In this document: in pieces, positions 42,335 to 50,775 of the stretch
How the letters are laid out: each line of letters begins with the position of its first letter
Numbering within the stretch: position 1 is the stretch's first letter
NCBI GenBank assembly: GCA_910588955.1
Contig: CAJURQ010000010.1
Location: forward strand, 29,754-93,753
Reading direction: 5' to 3'
DNA from: an uncultured Lachnospiraceae bacterium
Lineage (GTDB): Bacteria > Bacillota > Clostridia > Lachnospirales > Lachnospiraceae
Length of the DNA: 64,000 nt
Position numbers and translations under genes: made by a program
The notes under the pieces: model-generated
Databases searched by the model: none
What the model was told of the DNA's origin: nothing
Seen by the model: only the letters and a program-made list of their open reading frames with translations

Positions 42335-43984
42335 TTACTTATTTTGAGTATAAACATTTCCCGTTTGATACATTAGATCTGTATCGCGGGCATTTCCTGG
42401 CTGTATTAACTCAAACATCGGATCGTCTTTCTTGTATTCGTAAATCAAAAACCTCCGGTTTCTGGTGTCTCCTTCCTTCCAATCAAAGAGTTCGCTGCTT
42501 TTCTGTCCGCTTAATAAGCGCTGATATGCTTCCTGTAAATCTACAAAGGAAACCGGCGCATGGGATACTGACAAGTCATGATGTTCATTTACGCCTTTTA
42601 CAAAGAAAATAGGATTCTGGCGCATTACTACATCGCTGTCAAGCAAGTCGTCATTATACCCGTGATCCGCCATAATTATGATCACAGAATTATCATATAC
42701 GTTACAGTCTTTAAGCTTATCCAGATACGCGCGGGTGATCGTCAGGCAGGCTCGAAGGCTGCTGTCATAAGTCGCATCTTCAATTTCATTAACATTCTCA
42801 TCATATAAATATGGTACATGAGCTCCGTCAATATGAATAAACTTAAAACATTTCCGATCTGTATAGCTGATTTCTTCTTCCAATACATTTTCATAGAAGG
42901 TTTTATTTGAGGTAGTAAATAAAGGAGCTTCTTCCGGCGAGATTTTTAATGTCCGGAAAGCATTAGGATTAATGAAAGCCAGCCTCTTTATGTCATAAGG
43001 GGCATACTTGAAGAACGTCATCAGCATCTGCCATCTTGCAAAAGCCCATGAATCGGTTACGCCCCTTTTGCCGGGGAGAATATTGTCAAACCGCTCTTTA
43101 CCGTAATCTTTTAACAAGATTTCCGATGTATAGAGGGACATCTGATATCCCGTTTCTTCCATTGTAGCCAAAAAGGGTGATGACGCGTAAGCAGCAGCCT
43201 CATATTCATCAAAAGCTGTCTCGTTCTCAAACCACTGACCGGTCAGAATAAAGGGTACGGAATGTTTCGTAAAAGGATATGCACCTACCATATTGTCGTA
43301 GAAGGTAAAGTCATCAAAAATATCGCGGTATGCATCATTGGAATCCAGCAGATTTTCCATCAGCATAGCATCTGTCGCATCTAAAACGAAAATAATAAAA
43401 TTGGTGTCTTCTGACATTTCAAACAGATTTTTTGACGTTACGCCCAGAGTAGGCTTTTTGGTAAAACCGTCATTTTCCAGAGCTAAAGTAAATAAGGTCA
43501 CAAAGAACATCAGCAACATGCATATACTGATCGTTGTGACCAATTTATTGAAATAATTCTCTTTTATTTTTATAAATATCACGGTGACAACCGCGATGAC
43601 GCAAACCCATAAAACAATAGATTTTATACGTTCCGCAGTATAAAGGCTCCAGTCTATCTGGCTGCCGTCCAGCGCGGGAAGACCTTTCGCCAGCCAGTTT
43701 CCCTGAATGTAAGAACAGATGAAGGCAATAAAATACAGCAAAAGCAAAAGCCGGTATTTTGAGGTTCCAAACATGCTGACAAGAAGAAACAGGCTCACAC
43801 TGCATATTAGCATAATCATGAAAACGGTCAGCATAGGAGGCAGAAGAATATACAGGTCAAACCAGAACTCATCTTGGTTTGTGAGCAGTAATTCTATCGG
43901 CGCGTAGAGGAAAAACATGAAGCACGCTACAATGGATAACCATATACCGCTGCTGATATCATGTATTTTTTCCTTGATTTTCAT
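42335..43984 (-). CDS. Alkaline-phosphatase-superfamily membrane transferase (sulfatase/LTA-synthase-like)
   Basis: The 549-residue protein begins with about five transmembrane helices (residues 13-33, 44-66, 76-93, 117-140, 150-170). An extracellular catalytic domain follows, with FIIFVLDATDAM (metal-binding Asp and candidate nucleophile Thr), KHSVPFILTGQW, HIDGAHVPYLYD and the metal-site IIMADHGYNDD. This fold carries phosphoglycerol, phosphoethanolamine and related transferases. With a choline locus beside it, transfer of a phospho-alcohol to a surface polymer is the best guess; a true sulfatase is unlikely because the Cys/Ser-xPxR motif is absent. ATG at 43984 follows AAGAGG; the open frame extends 141 bases further upstream. 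Confidence 0.8.
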   Translation of the reverse strand: MKIKEKIHDISSGIWLSIVACFMFFLYAPIELLLTNQDEFWFDLYILLPPMLTVFMIMLICSVSLFLLVSMFGTSKYRLLLLLYFIAFICSYIQGNWLAKGLPALDGSQIDWSLYTAERIKSIVLWVCVIAVVTVIFIKIKENYFNKLVTTISICMLLMFFVTLFTLALENDGFTKKPTLGVTSKNLFEMSEDTNFIIFVLDATDAMLMENLLDSNDAYRDIFDDFTFYDNMVGAYPFTKHSVPFILTGQWFENETAFDEYEAAAYASSPFLATMEETGYQMSLYTSEILLKDYGKERFDNILPGKRGVTDSWAFARWQMLMTFFKYAPYDIKRLAFINPNAFRTLKISPEEAPLFTTSNKTFYENVLEEEISYTDRKCFKFIHIDGAHVPYLYDENVNEIEDATYDSSLRACLTITRAYLDKLKDCNVYDNSVIIIMADHGYNDDLLDSDVVMRQNPIFFVKGVNEHHDLSVSHAPVSFVDLQEAYQRLLSGQKSSELFDWKEGDTRNRRFLIYEYKKDDPMFELIQPGNARDTDLMYQTGNVYTQNK

Positions 43985-44045
43985 ACCCGGTGATACCTCT
44001 TTTCTTCTCGATTGACCATATAACCATATTTTAACTTTTTGGACA

Positions 44046-44075
44046 AGTATATCATGATAGGATGGAGTTCGTAAA
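44046..44075 (-). promoter_or_regulatory. Promoter A, before the membrane transferase gene
   Basis: On the minus strand TTTACG (44075-44070), 18 bp, TATACT (44051-44046) with extended -10 TGATATACTT. It is divergent from the proS promoter, whose -35 box starts only 14 bases away. Confidence 0.72.
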
Positions 44076-44088
44076 GATAAAATAGTGG

Positions 44089-44118
44089 TTGACAAAACAA
44101 AAAAGTACGGCTTAGAAT
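44089..44118 (+). promoter_or_regulatory. Promoter of proS
   Basis: TTGACA (44089-44094), 18 bp, TAGAAT (44113-44118). The transcript would have a leader of about 65 bases, too short for a T-box. Confidence 0.7.
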
Positions 44119-44191
44119 AAATCAAAGATTTTGCGAAGGAGAAATGTCAAATATTTCAAATGCGCTGTGCGAAGAAGGAAAGGGAAGAAAA

Positions 44192-45622
44192 ATGGCGGAC
44201 AAAAAATTAGTGGAAGCGATCACGGCGATGGAGGACGATTTCGCTCAGTGGTACACGGATGTGGTAAAGAAGGCGGAGCTTTTGGATTATACGAGCATCA
44301 AGGGATGCATGGTGTTTAAGCCGGCGGGCTATGCAATCTGGGAGCTGATTCAGCGGCAGATGGACGACCGTTTTAAAGCGACGGGCGTGGAGAATGTGTA
44401 TTTACCCATGTTTATCCCGGAGAGCCTGTTAAATAAGGAAAAGGATCATGTGGAGGGTTTTGCGCCGGAGGTGGCTTGGGTGACACACGGCGGTATGCAG
44501 CCTTTGCAGGAAAGGCTCTGTGTCAGACCGACCTCCGAAACGCTTTTCTGCGATTATTATAAGAATGTGGTGCAGTCGTACCGCGATCTGCCGCAGGTGT
44601 GCAACCAGTGGTGCTCGGTCGTGCGCTGGGAGAAGGAGACAAGACCATTCCTCCGCAGCCGCGAATTTTTATGGCAGGAGGGGCACACGGCTCATGCCAC
44701 AGCCGAGGAGGCTGAGGAGCGGACGATCCAGATGTTGAACGTCTATGCCGATTTCTGCGAGGAAGTATTGGCGATTCCCGTCATCAAAGGTCGCAAGACG
44801 GACAAGGAAAAATTTGCGGGAGCGATCGCTACCTATACAATCGAGGCATTGATGCATGACGGCAAGGCATTGCAGTCCGGTACCAGCCACAATTTCGGCG
44901 ACGGCTTTGCGAAGGCGTTTGGTATACAGTTTACGGATAAGGACAATACTTTAAAATATGTACACCAGACTTCATGGGGAACGACGACCCGTCTGATCGG
45001 CGCGGTGATCATGGTGCACGGAGACAATTCCGGACTGGTACTGCCGCCTAGGATTGCGCCGACCCAGATTATGATTATACCGATCCAGCAGAAAAAAGAG
45101 GGCGTGCTGGATAAGGCGTATGAATTGAAGGAAAAGCTGGGAGCGTTCCGTGTAAAGGTAGACGATACCGACAAGAGCCCGGGCTGGAAGTTCTCTGAGC
45201 AGGAGATGCGGGGCATTCCGATTCGTGTGGAGATCGGACCGAAAGATATCGAGGCGGGCAAGTGCGTGATCTGCCGCCGGGATACGAGGGAAAAGATAGA
45301 GGTGTCTCTGGATGAGATTGAGACGAAGGCGGGAGAAATTCTGGAGCTGATGCAGAAGGAAATGCTGGAGCGCGCCAGAGCACACAGGGAGGAGCACACC
45401 TACGAGGCGAAAGACATGGACACCTTCCGCAGACTCTTCGCGGAGAAGTCCGGCTTTGTGAAAGCGATGTGGTGCGGCGAGCAGGCATGTGAGGATAAGA
45501 TCAAGGAGGAGATGGCTGTTACAAGCCGCTGTATGCCTTTTGAGCAGGAGCAGATCGGCGAGACCTGCGTATGCTGCGGAAAGCCTGCGAAGAAGATGGT
45601 ATATTGGGGCAGGGCATATTAA
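44192..45622 (+). CDS. proS: Prolyl-tRNA synthetase (archaeal/eukaryote-like type)
   Basis: The 476-residue enzyme charges tRNA-Pro. It is of the short type with no editing insertion: class II motif 1 at GCMVFKPAGYAIWELIQRQMD, motif 2 at VVRWEKETRPFLRSREFLWQEGHTAHATAEEA, motif 3 near GTTTRLIGAVIMVHGDNSGLVLPPRIAPTQ. A C-terminal zinc-binding-type domain ends the protein (CGEQACEDKIKEE, CVCCGKPAKKMVYWGRAY). ATG at 44192 follows GGAAAGGGAAG and opens the typical N-terminus; the in-frame ATG at 44144 has AGGAG too close to be ideal, so a 16-residue longer form is possible. Confidence 0.95.
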   Translation: MADKKLVEAITAMEDDFAQWYTDVVKKAELLDYTSIKGCMVFKPAGYAIWELIQRQMDDRFKATGVENVYLPMFIPESLLNKEKDHVEGFAPEVAWVTHGGMQPLQERLCVRPTSETLFCDYYKNVVQSYRDLPQVCNQWCSVVRWEKETRPFLRSREFLWQEGHTAHATAEEAEERTIQMLNVYADFCEEVLAIPVIKGRKTDKEKFAGAIATYTIEALMHDGKALQSGTSHNFGDGFAKAFGIQFTDKDNTLKYVHQTSWGTTTRLIGAVIMVHGDNSGLVLPPRIAPTQIMIIPIQQKKEGVLDKAYELKEKLGAFRVKVDDTDKSPGWKFSEQEMRGIPIRVEIGPKDIEAGKCVICRRDTREKIEVSLDEIETKAGEILELMQKEMLERARAHREEHTYEAKDMDTFRRLFAEKSGFVKAMWCGEQACEDKIKEEMAVTSRCMPFEQEQIGETCVCCGKPAKKMVYWGRAY

Positions 45623-45696
45623 TCTTCGGGTTTGCAGACAGCATAGGGCATATTTTTAGGAAACGCCCGAATAGACTGTGCATATAGGAGAGAAAA

Positions 45697-46137
45697 ATGA
45701 GCAGGAAAAAGAGGAAAAAGGGGCTCGTCCCGGTAATCTTTCTGGGGCTGTTGCTGGGGGTCTGCCTTGTTGTGGCGGTCGGCATTGCCAGCGGAGCACT
45801 GACCGGCACGGTCAAACATGCCGTGACAAAGAAAGTTTCCGAGACGGTGATGGAGCAGGCGGTGAAACAGGCGCTTGAGAGTACCGGCGACACGCAGGCT
45901 GCCGAGAAGGCGAAAGAGATCGTGAACAATATGGACGAAGGCGACAAGCAGAAGGCGGAGGAGATTATCGACCGCTATGCGGACAGCGACACGCTCTCCG
46001 ATGTGATGGAGATTGTGGGGGACGGCGTGAATGGCGAATCTTTGTCGGAGGTCAAGGAATATTTGCAGGAAAATGTGTCCGAGCAGGATCAGGCGGAGTT
46101 GGAAGAGTTGTACCGGAAGTACAGTGAGGGATTCTGA
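45697..46137 (+). CDS. Small single-pass membrane protein of unknown function (146 aa)
   Basis: No family is recognised. A basic start (MSRKKRKKG) is followed by one transmembrane helix (LVPVIFLGLLLGVCLVVAVGIA) and an extracellular, all-helical acidic domain with many Glu, Lys and Ala (QAAEKAKEIVNNMDEGDKQK, LSEVKEYLQENVSEQDQAEL). The pattern suggests a helical hairpin or coiled coil outside the membrane. TAGGAGAG precedes the ATG. It lies 74 nt after proS with no terminator between them, and its own terminator follows, so it may be expressed with proS. Confidence 0.7.
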   Translation: MSRKKRKKGLVPVIFLGLLLGVCLVVAVGIASGALTGTVKHAVTKKVSETVMEQAVKQALESTGDTQAAEKAKEIVNNMDEGDKQKAEEIIDRYADSDTLSDVMEIVGDGVNGESLSEVKEYLQENVSEQDQAELEELYRKYSEGF

Positions 46138-46189
46138 GGCGGGCAGGGCAAATGCGCGGCAGGTCACAGGAAAATATTTATAAAAAAAG

Positions 46190-46221
46190 CAGGAAACTCA
46201 GACAAAGGGTTTCCTGTTTTT
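46190..46221 (+). terminator. Terminator after the small membrane protein gene
   Basis: Arms CAGGAAAC and GTTTCCTG are perfect, with an 11-base loop and TTTTT following. Confidence 0.88.
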
Positions 46222-46243
46222 CATTTCTGCATTCTTAAAAGGG

Positions 46244-46272
46244 TTGACAGGCGTATACCTGATGTGTATGAT
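46244..46272 (+). promoter_or_regulatory. Near-consensus promoter of the BlaI-like/M56 genes
   Basis: TTGACA (46244-46249), 17 bp, TATGAT (46267-46272). A GTATAC half-site lies in the spacer. Confidence 0.85.
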
Positions 46273-46282
46273 ACAGTCAAAG

Positions 46283-46300
46283 GGTATACATTCGTATACC
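46283..46300. promoter_or_regulatory. Candidate BlaI-type operator
   Basis: GGTATAC-ATTC-GTATACC is a perfect 7-bp palindrome just after the -10 box. Further CGTATA half-sites occur at about 46252 and 46314, consistent with several repressor dimers covering the promoter and leader. Confidence 0.7.
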
Positions 46301-46398
46301 AAAATATGCCAATCGTATATACATATAAAACAATGGAGTGAAGACAGATCTGCGTATTGCTGTAAAATCAAATAGTTGGCAAATGAAAGGGAGGAAAA

Positions 46399-46800
46399 AT
46401 GGTCAGTTTATCGGATGGGGAATGGAAAATCATGAATCAGCTCTGGGAGCATGAGAGCACAATCACAGAATTGAAAAATGAACTGGGAAAAGAAACAGGC
46501 TGGGATAAGCATATTGTAATCACCATGCTTTCCCGTATGGAAAAGAAGGGGGCGGTTGCCCACAGGGACGGCGGACGTGCCAAAATATTTTATCCGCTGG
46601 TGACGAGGGAGGAGGTTTCCATGCAGGAAACCCGGGGCTTTTTGCAGAAAGTGTACCGGGGAAGTCTTGGCATGATGGTCAACGCCATGGTGGAGGATCA
46701 GGCGCTGTCCGAGGAGGAGATACAGGAACTTTATGGTATTTTGGAGCAGGCGAGGATAAAAAGAAGGGGAAGTAATGAATGCGGAAACAAGAATGAATGA
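46399..46800 (+). CDS. BlaI/MecI-family repressor
   Basis: The 133-residue protein has the BlaI winged helix (LSDGEWKIMNQLWEHESTITE, WDKHIVITMLSRMEKKGAVAHRDGGRAKIFYPLV) and a C-terminal dimerisation helix region. GGAGG lies before the ATG. It is followed after about 100 nt by an M56-family sensor peptidase, the usual partner that inactivates it by proteolysis. The palindromic operator upstream fits autoregulation. No beta-lactamase or PBP gene is next to the pair, so its target could be envelope maintenance rather than resistance. Confidence 0.9.
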   Translation: MVSLSDGEWKIMNQLWEHESTITELKNELGKETGWDKHIVITMLSRMEKKGAVAHRDGGRAKIFYPLVTREEVSMQETRGFLQKVYRGSLGMMVNAMVEDQALSEEEIQELYGILEQARIKRRGSNECGNKNE

Positions 46801-46900
46801 TAGTGAGACGAAAGAAAGAACGTGCAAAATGAAACAACTGTGCAGGACAGTGATAGGCTATGCACGAGGATAAATGCTTTATAATGATGGAGGATGATTT

Positions 46901-49504
46901 ATGAAAGAGATACTGATAACATCAACGGTTTTGATTTTGTGTGTCCTGTTAATCCGGCGGGTGTTCCGCGAAAAAATCAGCAGCAGGCTGCAGTATGCGC
47001 TCTGGCTTCTGGTGGCGATCCGACTGATAGTTCCGATTTCTGCGGAGTTTGATCTGGGGTCATTTTCCGATTTTCGGCTGATGGATCTGGTGGAGAGGGA
47101 TGATAGCGGCATCGGGGAACGGCTGGATGAGACGATTCGTCTTGAAGAACCCATCCAGATGAGCGTAAATGCAAACAGCGTGTTGTTTCGTCTGTTTACC
47201 ACGGATGAGATCAGAGAGTCGATTGAGGGAATGCCGAATGACGGACCGACATCCGTGTTTCTGGCAGGCACGCTGGGTTTTTCAAGATCGGATGTGCTCT
47301 GGTTTTTCTGGGGGATTGGCGCGCTTATTGTAGGGTCGTGGATCATAATCACGAATATTGTGTTCAGCCGCCGTCTGAGGAAGGCAAGGCAGCCTTTTGA
47401 TTTGCCGGAAGAAGTAAAGACAGCGGTTTTGGCGTATCAGACATCTAAAGAAGGCAAGGCGACAGTCGGCGTGCAAAGTGAAGAGGATTCGCAGGGAAGA
47501 AAGAAACGCAGCCGCATTTCGAGGAGAAAAGACCGTCTGCCCGCAATCTATCTGGCGGAAGGCATTTCTTCGCCCTGCCTGTACGGATTTCCGGGGAGGG
47601 AGGCGGTTTATCTGACGGCGGATGTAACAGATGATGCAGACCGGCTGCGGCATGTAATTGTCCACGAGCTTGTCCATAAAAAACACGGGGACAGTTTCTG
47701 GGCGCTTCTTCGGGGTGTTTTGGTGACGGTATACTGGTTTCATCCGCTGGTATGGGTGGCGGCGGTCTGCTCCAAGCGCGACTGCGAACTGGCATGTGAC
47801 GAGGGAGCGCTTATACTGCTCGGTGAGGAAGAGCGGATTTCTTACGGGGAGACGCTGCTTTCTATCATTACAAGAAAAGGGCGGGCTTCCGATTTGGTAT
47901 GCACTGCCACGACTATGACCGGAAGCGGAAAAAGTGTGAAGGAGCGGATTCGCTTTATCGCAAAGGAGCCGAAGGTTATCTACGCGGCGGTGGCGGGCGC
48001 GCTTTTCCTGATTGCGGCTGTATGCCTCTTTGTCTTTACAAAAGACGCCCGATTCCGGGGGACAACGGTGGACGCGAAGGAAGGGCTTACGGTTACGGGC
48101 GCGGATATGCAGATACCGCTGCCCGCAAGTATCGGCGGCATCAGTGGCTGTGTGGTGGAAAAGAAAACGGACGAGGTTATCATCTATCATGTTGCCGCGC
48201 AGGAGGAGGTGGGCAGGTTTTCAAGAATACCGATTAAGGATGCGCTGGGGCTGGTGGACGAGGGGCGGGAGGTTGTGTCGATTGGAGACAGGGGCTGCAA
48301 TTACTTTTTGCGGATTTATCTGGGAGAGCCATTGACGAGGACGGAGCATCGTTATTTCCCTTCAGGGGAAGGTTCCGGCGTTTTAAAACATGAGGACATT
48401 TATTTTCCGGAGGAGGACATTTTAAAACACGAGGACACGATAGAGGCTGTGCCCGGAACAGATGAAAATCCGATGCTAAGCAAGGACTGGGAAGTGATTC
48501 CGCTGGAGGAGGAAGAGGAGGATAAGACGGATTATCTGCCCAACGAACAAATCGTCGTCATGGATCCGGTGGATCCGGCGGCGTACGAGAAGTCCACAAT
48601 GCATACCTATACGCCTGCGGGAGAAGAGGACGCGCGTACCACCTATACACCGTCGGAGGATGCCGGGACAGGCAACGGGATTTCGGAGGGCGTATCTGGC
48701 ACCGACAGTAACGGGGCGGCAGGCGTGCCCGGCACAGACAGTAACGATGACGACACCACTTATATCGTAGATGAAGATGATACGACATATATTATAGATG
48801 ATAACACTGCCCGTACAGCGGAAACACGGGAGGAAGTCTCGGTAGACTATCTGCCGGACGAGGAGATTACGACGACGGTTTATCCGCCGAGTGAGATCAA
48901 TATAGACAGACTTGATAACAGGTGTTACGTTTATATCAGAGCGGAGTATGACAATAAGGTAAAAGAGAAATATCGGGATGAGATGGCGTTTATTGACAGC
49001 GAGTTAAAAGCGGCGGCGAATCGGGTGATTATTTTAAGTCTGAACCGGGAGCGGCGGGAGGCGTTGTTTGACACGCTGTGTGAAAACCGCACGCCCTATG
49101 TGGGGGACAACGCCAAGGTGGGTGCGCTGATCGATGCCCTGCCCCTGCCGTCCACGTTGAACCGCTCGGGAGGCTTTTCCCTGCAGACGCTGGAAGAACC
49201 TTATTCCCTGCGGGTTGATTACGAAATGAGTATGGATTATTTTACACAGGAAGATCAGGATATGTTATATTTTAATGCAGCGATGTTGTTTTACTCGATC
49301 GGGAATGTGCAGGAGATTTCTTCGGAAATAAAACATCCGTCCGGGGAAGGTTCCGAGATGAAGGTCTATTACCGGGAAAAGATGGAAAAGGAGATTCCCA
49401 TATTGCAGAATGCGAATTTTGAGGACGAAAAGACTTTCCGGGACGGGCTGCCCAAGCTGCAGACGGCGGTGGAGACACATCTCAAGGCGGCGTCCGGCGA
49501 GTAA
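46901..49504 (+). CDS. M56 BlaR1-like sensor peptidase with DUF4825 domain
   Basis: An 867-residue membrane protein. Helices lie at about 4-20, 30-47 and 131-155, the zinc-peptidase motif HELVHKKHGD is at 255-264, and another helix is near 355-380 (VIYAAVAGALFLIAAVCLFVF split). The outside part has a beta-rich DUF4367-like segment (LTVTGADMQIPLPASIGG), a long acidic Thr/Asp/Tyr-rich linker with repeated TTYI and DYLPDE motifs (about 510-660), and a C-terminal DUF4825 domain (NRVIILSLNRERREALFDTL, RTPYVGDNAKVGALIDALPLP). The penicillin-binding sensor domain of true BlaR1 is absent, so the inducer is unknown. GGAGG lies 6 nt before the ATG. Confidence 0.85.
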   Translation: MKEILITSTVLILCVLLIRRVFREKISSRLQYALWLLVAIRLIVPISAEFDLGSFSDFRLMDLVERDDSGIGERLDETIRLEEPIQMSVNANSVLFRLFTTDEIRESIEGMPNDGPTSVFLAGTLGFSRSDVLWFFWGIGALIVGSWIIITNIVFSRRLRKARQPFDLPEEVKTAVLAYQTSKEGKATVGVQSEEDSQGRKKRSRISRRKDRLPAIYLAEGISSPCLYGFPGREAVYLTADVTDDADRLRHVIVHELVHKKHGDSFWALLRGVLVTVYWFHPLVWVAAVCSKRDCELACDEGALILLGEEERISYGETLLSIITRKGRASDLVCTATTMTGSGKSVKERIRFIAKEPKVIYAAVAGALFLIAAVCLFVFTKDARFRGTTVDAKEGLTVTGADMQIPLPASIGGISGCVVEKKTDEVIIYHVAAQEEVGRFSRIPIKDALGLVDEGREVVSIGDRGCNYFLRIYLGEPLTRTEHRYFPSGEGSGVLKHEDIYFPEEDILKHEDTIEAVPGTDENPMLSKDWEVIPLEEEEEDKTDYLPNEQIVVMDPVDPAAYEKSTMHTYTPAGEEDARTTYTPSEDAGTGNGISEGVSGTDSNGAAGVPGTDSNDDDTTYIVDEDDTTYIIDDNTARTAETREEVSVDYLPDEEITTTVYPPSEINIDRLDNRCYVYIRAEYDNKVKEKYRDEMAFIDSELKAAANRVIILSLNRERREALFDTLCENRTPYVGDNAKVGALIDALPLPSTLNRSGGFSLQTLEEPYSLRVDYEMSMDYFTQEDQDMLYFNAAMLFYSIGNVQEISSEIKHPSGEGSEMKVYYREKMEKEIPILQNANFEDEKTFRDGLPKLQTAVETHLKAASGE

Positions 49505-49618
49505 AAATAAAAAAATATTAAGAATTATGTAACTTTTTTCTTAAGTTCCCCGTTTTATGATATAGAACGTAGAAGACGGTCGATTTTTAGAGAAATTTTA
49601 AAGATTGACGTACTACAA

Positions 49619-49673
49619 TAGAGTGAAAAGAACTTCTAAAGCTCGACAGCAAAGGCTGTCTCGTTAAGAAGTA
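49619..49673 (+). repeat. Structured leader element, copy 2 (before the amidase gene)
   Basis: The sequence from GAGTGAAAAGAACTTCT to TTAAGAAGT matches the element at 29769-29835 without gaps; the inner stem ACAGC-AAA-GGCTGT is conserved with one loop change. A -10-like TACAAT lies just upstream at 49613-49618, as TATCAT does in copy 1. Confidence 0.7.
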
Positions 49674-49691
49674 CAAAAGAGGGGGAACAGC

Positions 49692-50669
49692 ATGGGACAG
49701 GCACAACGGAGCGACAGAAGAGGTTCCGACGACAGGATCAGAGTCATAGCGGGAAACGGTTCGCGAAGCAGCGCGGGAGAGCGTGCGAGACGGCGCGGTA
49801 CAGAAAGGGGCGGACTGGAAGGTCTGGAACTGTGGGAAATATCCAGAGACAACGACAATTCCCGCATGATGCGGCTGGCGGACCGCGAACAGGTTCGCTT
49901 GGGACAGGGGCGACCCCGCCCGAGAACACAGCCTAACCGTCGAAACACGGGCAATCCCCGCCCGGTCAGTTCCATCAAACGGCGCAGAGCGAGAAAGCGG
50001 CGGCTGAACCTTTACCGCATTTTTGTATTTCTTATGATCGGCGTGTGCCTGATACTGATTTACCAGACGACCGGTGCGATTTACCGCATGGTGCACAATG
50101 ACAAAACCGGCAAAGGTAAGGGAATTGTGGAGGTCGTATCCGAGAAGATCGAGGCGAACCGGATTCAGCCGCCGGCGATTACGGCGGACTATCTGGAGCC
50201 GAATGAGTTCTCCAGACCCGGCACGAAGTTGAAAAAGATCAAGAGTGTCTTTGTGCATTATACCGCGAATCCGGGCACTTCGGCTGCGCAGAACCGCAGT
50301 TATTTTGCCAATTTGGCAGAGACGCAGGAGCGGTCGGCAAGCGCGCATTTTATTATAGGCTACGAGGGTGAGCTGATCCAGTGTATTCCGCTGGAGGAGC
50401 AGGCTTATGCTGTGGCGACCAGAAATGCGGATTCGGTTTCTATAGAGTGCTGTTATCTGGATGAGGACGGAAAGTTTACGCAGGAGACATACGATACTTT
50501 GGTACATACGCTCGCATGGCTGACGCAGGAGTATCATCTGTCTGCGGACGATATTCTGCGGCATTATGACTGCGGCGGCAAGAAGTGTCCGCTCTACTAT
50601 GTGGAGCATGAGGACGCGTGGGAGCAGCTGCTTGCGGATGTGGAAAGCTATAAGCCAGAGACGGATTGA
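49692..50669 (+). CDS. Membrane-anchored N-acetylmuramoyl-L-alanine amidase
   Basis: The 325-residue protein has a long basic, Arg/Gly-rich cytoplasmic N-terminus (about 1-110), one transmembrane helix (IFVFLMIGVCLILIYQTTGAI split at 117-135) and an extracellular amidase-2/T7-lysozyme-like domain. Zinc and catalytic contexts are VFVHYTANPGTSA, SAHFIIGYEGELIQCIPLEEQAYA, SIECCYLDEDG and LRHYDCGGKKCPLYY. It should cleave the bond between muramic acid and the stem peptide. The unusual charged N-terminal extension may bind nucleic acid or membrane partners. GAGGGGGAAC precedes the ATG, and the structured leader element lies upstream. Confidence 0.88.
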   Translation: MGQAQRSDRRGSDDRIRVIAGNGSRSSAGERARRRGTERGGLEGLELWEISRDNDNSRMMRLADREQVRLGQGRPRPRTQPNRRNTGNPRPVSSIKRRRARKRRLNLYRIFVFLMIGVCLILIYQTTGAIYRMVHNDKTGKGKGIVEVVSEKIEANRIQPPAITADYLEPNEFSRPGTKLKKIKSVFVHYTANPGTSAAQNRSYFANLAETQERSASAHFIIGYEGELIQCIPLEEQAYAVATRNADSVSIECCYLDEDGKFTQETYDTLVHTLAWLTQEYHLSADDILRHYDCGGKKCPLYYVEHEDAWEQLLADVESYKPETD

Positions 50670-50775
50670 TTTGTTTGACAGACGATTTCACGGCGTGCTA
50701 TGATCGAATTGACGGATGTGTTGACTGCGGGGGAAAGCGCGTGGTGATTTGACGCGATAACAGGAAAGAGCAGCG

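Noticed and set aside
44119..44191. T-box or other aminoacyl-tRNA-responsive leader before proS
   Set aside because: The leader is only about 65 bases from the predicted promoter, and no T-box AGGGTGG-type motif or terminator is present.
49587..50609. 340-codon minus-strand frame opposite the amidase gene
   Set aside because: It is antisense to a well-supported amidase domain and gives a low-complexity basic product without recognisable motifs.
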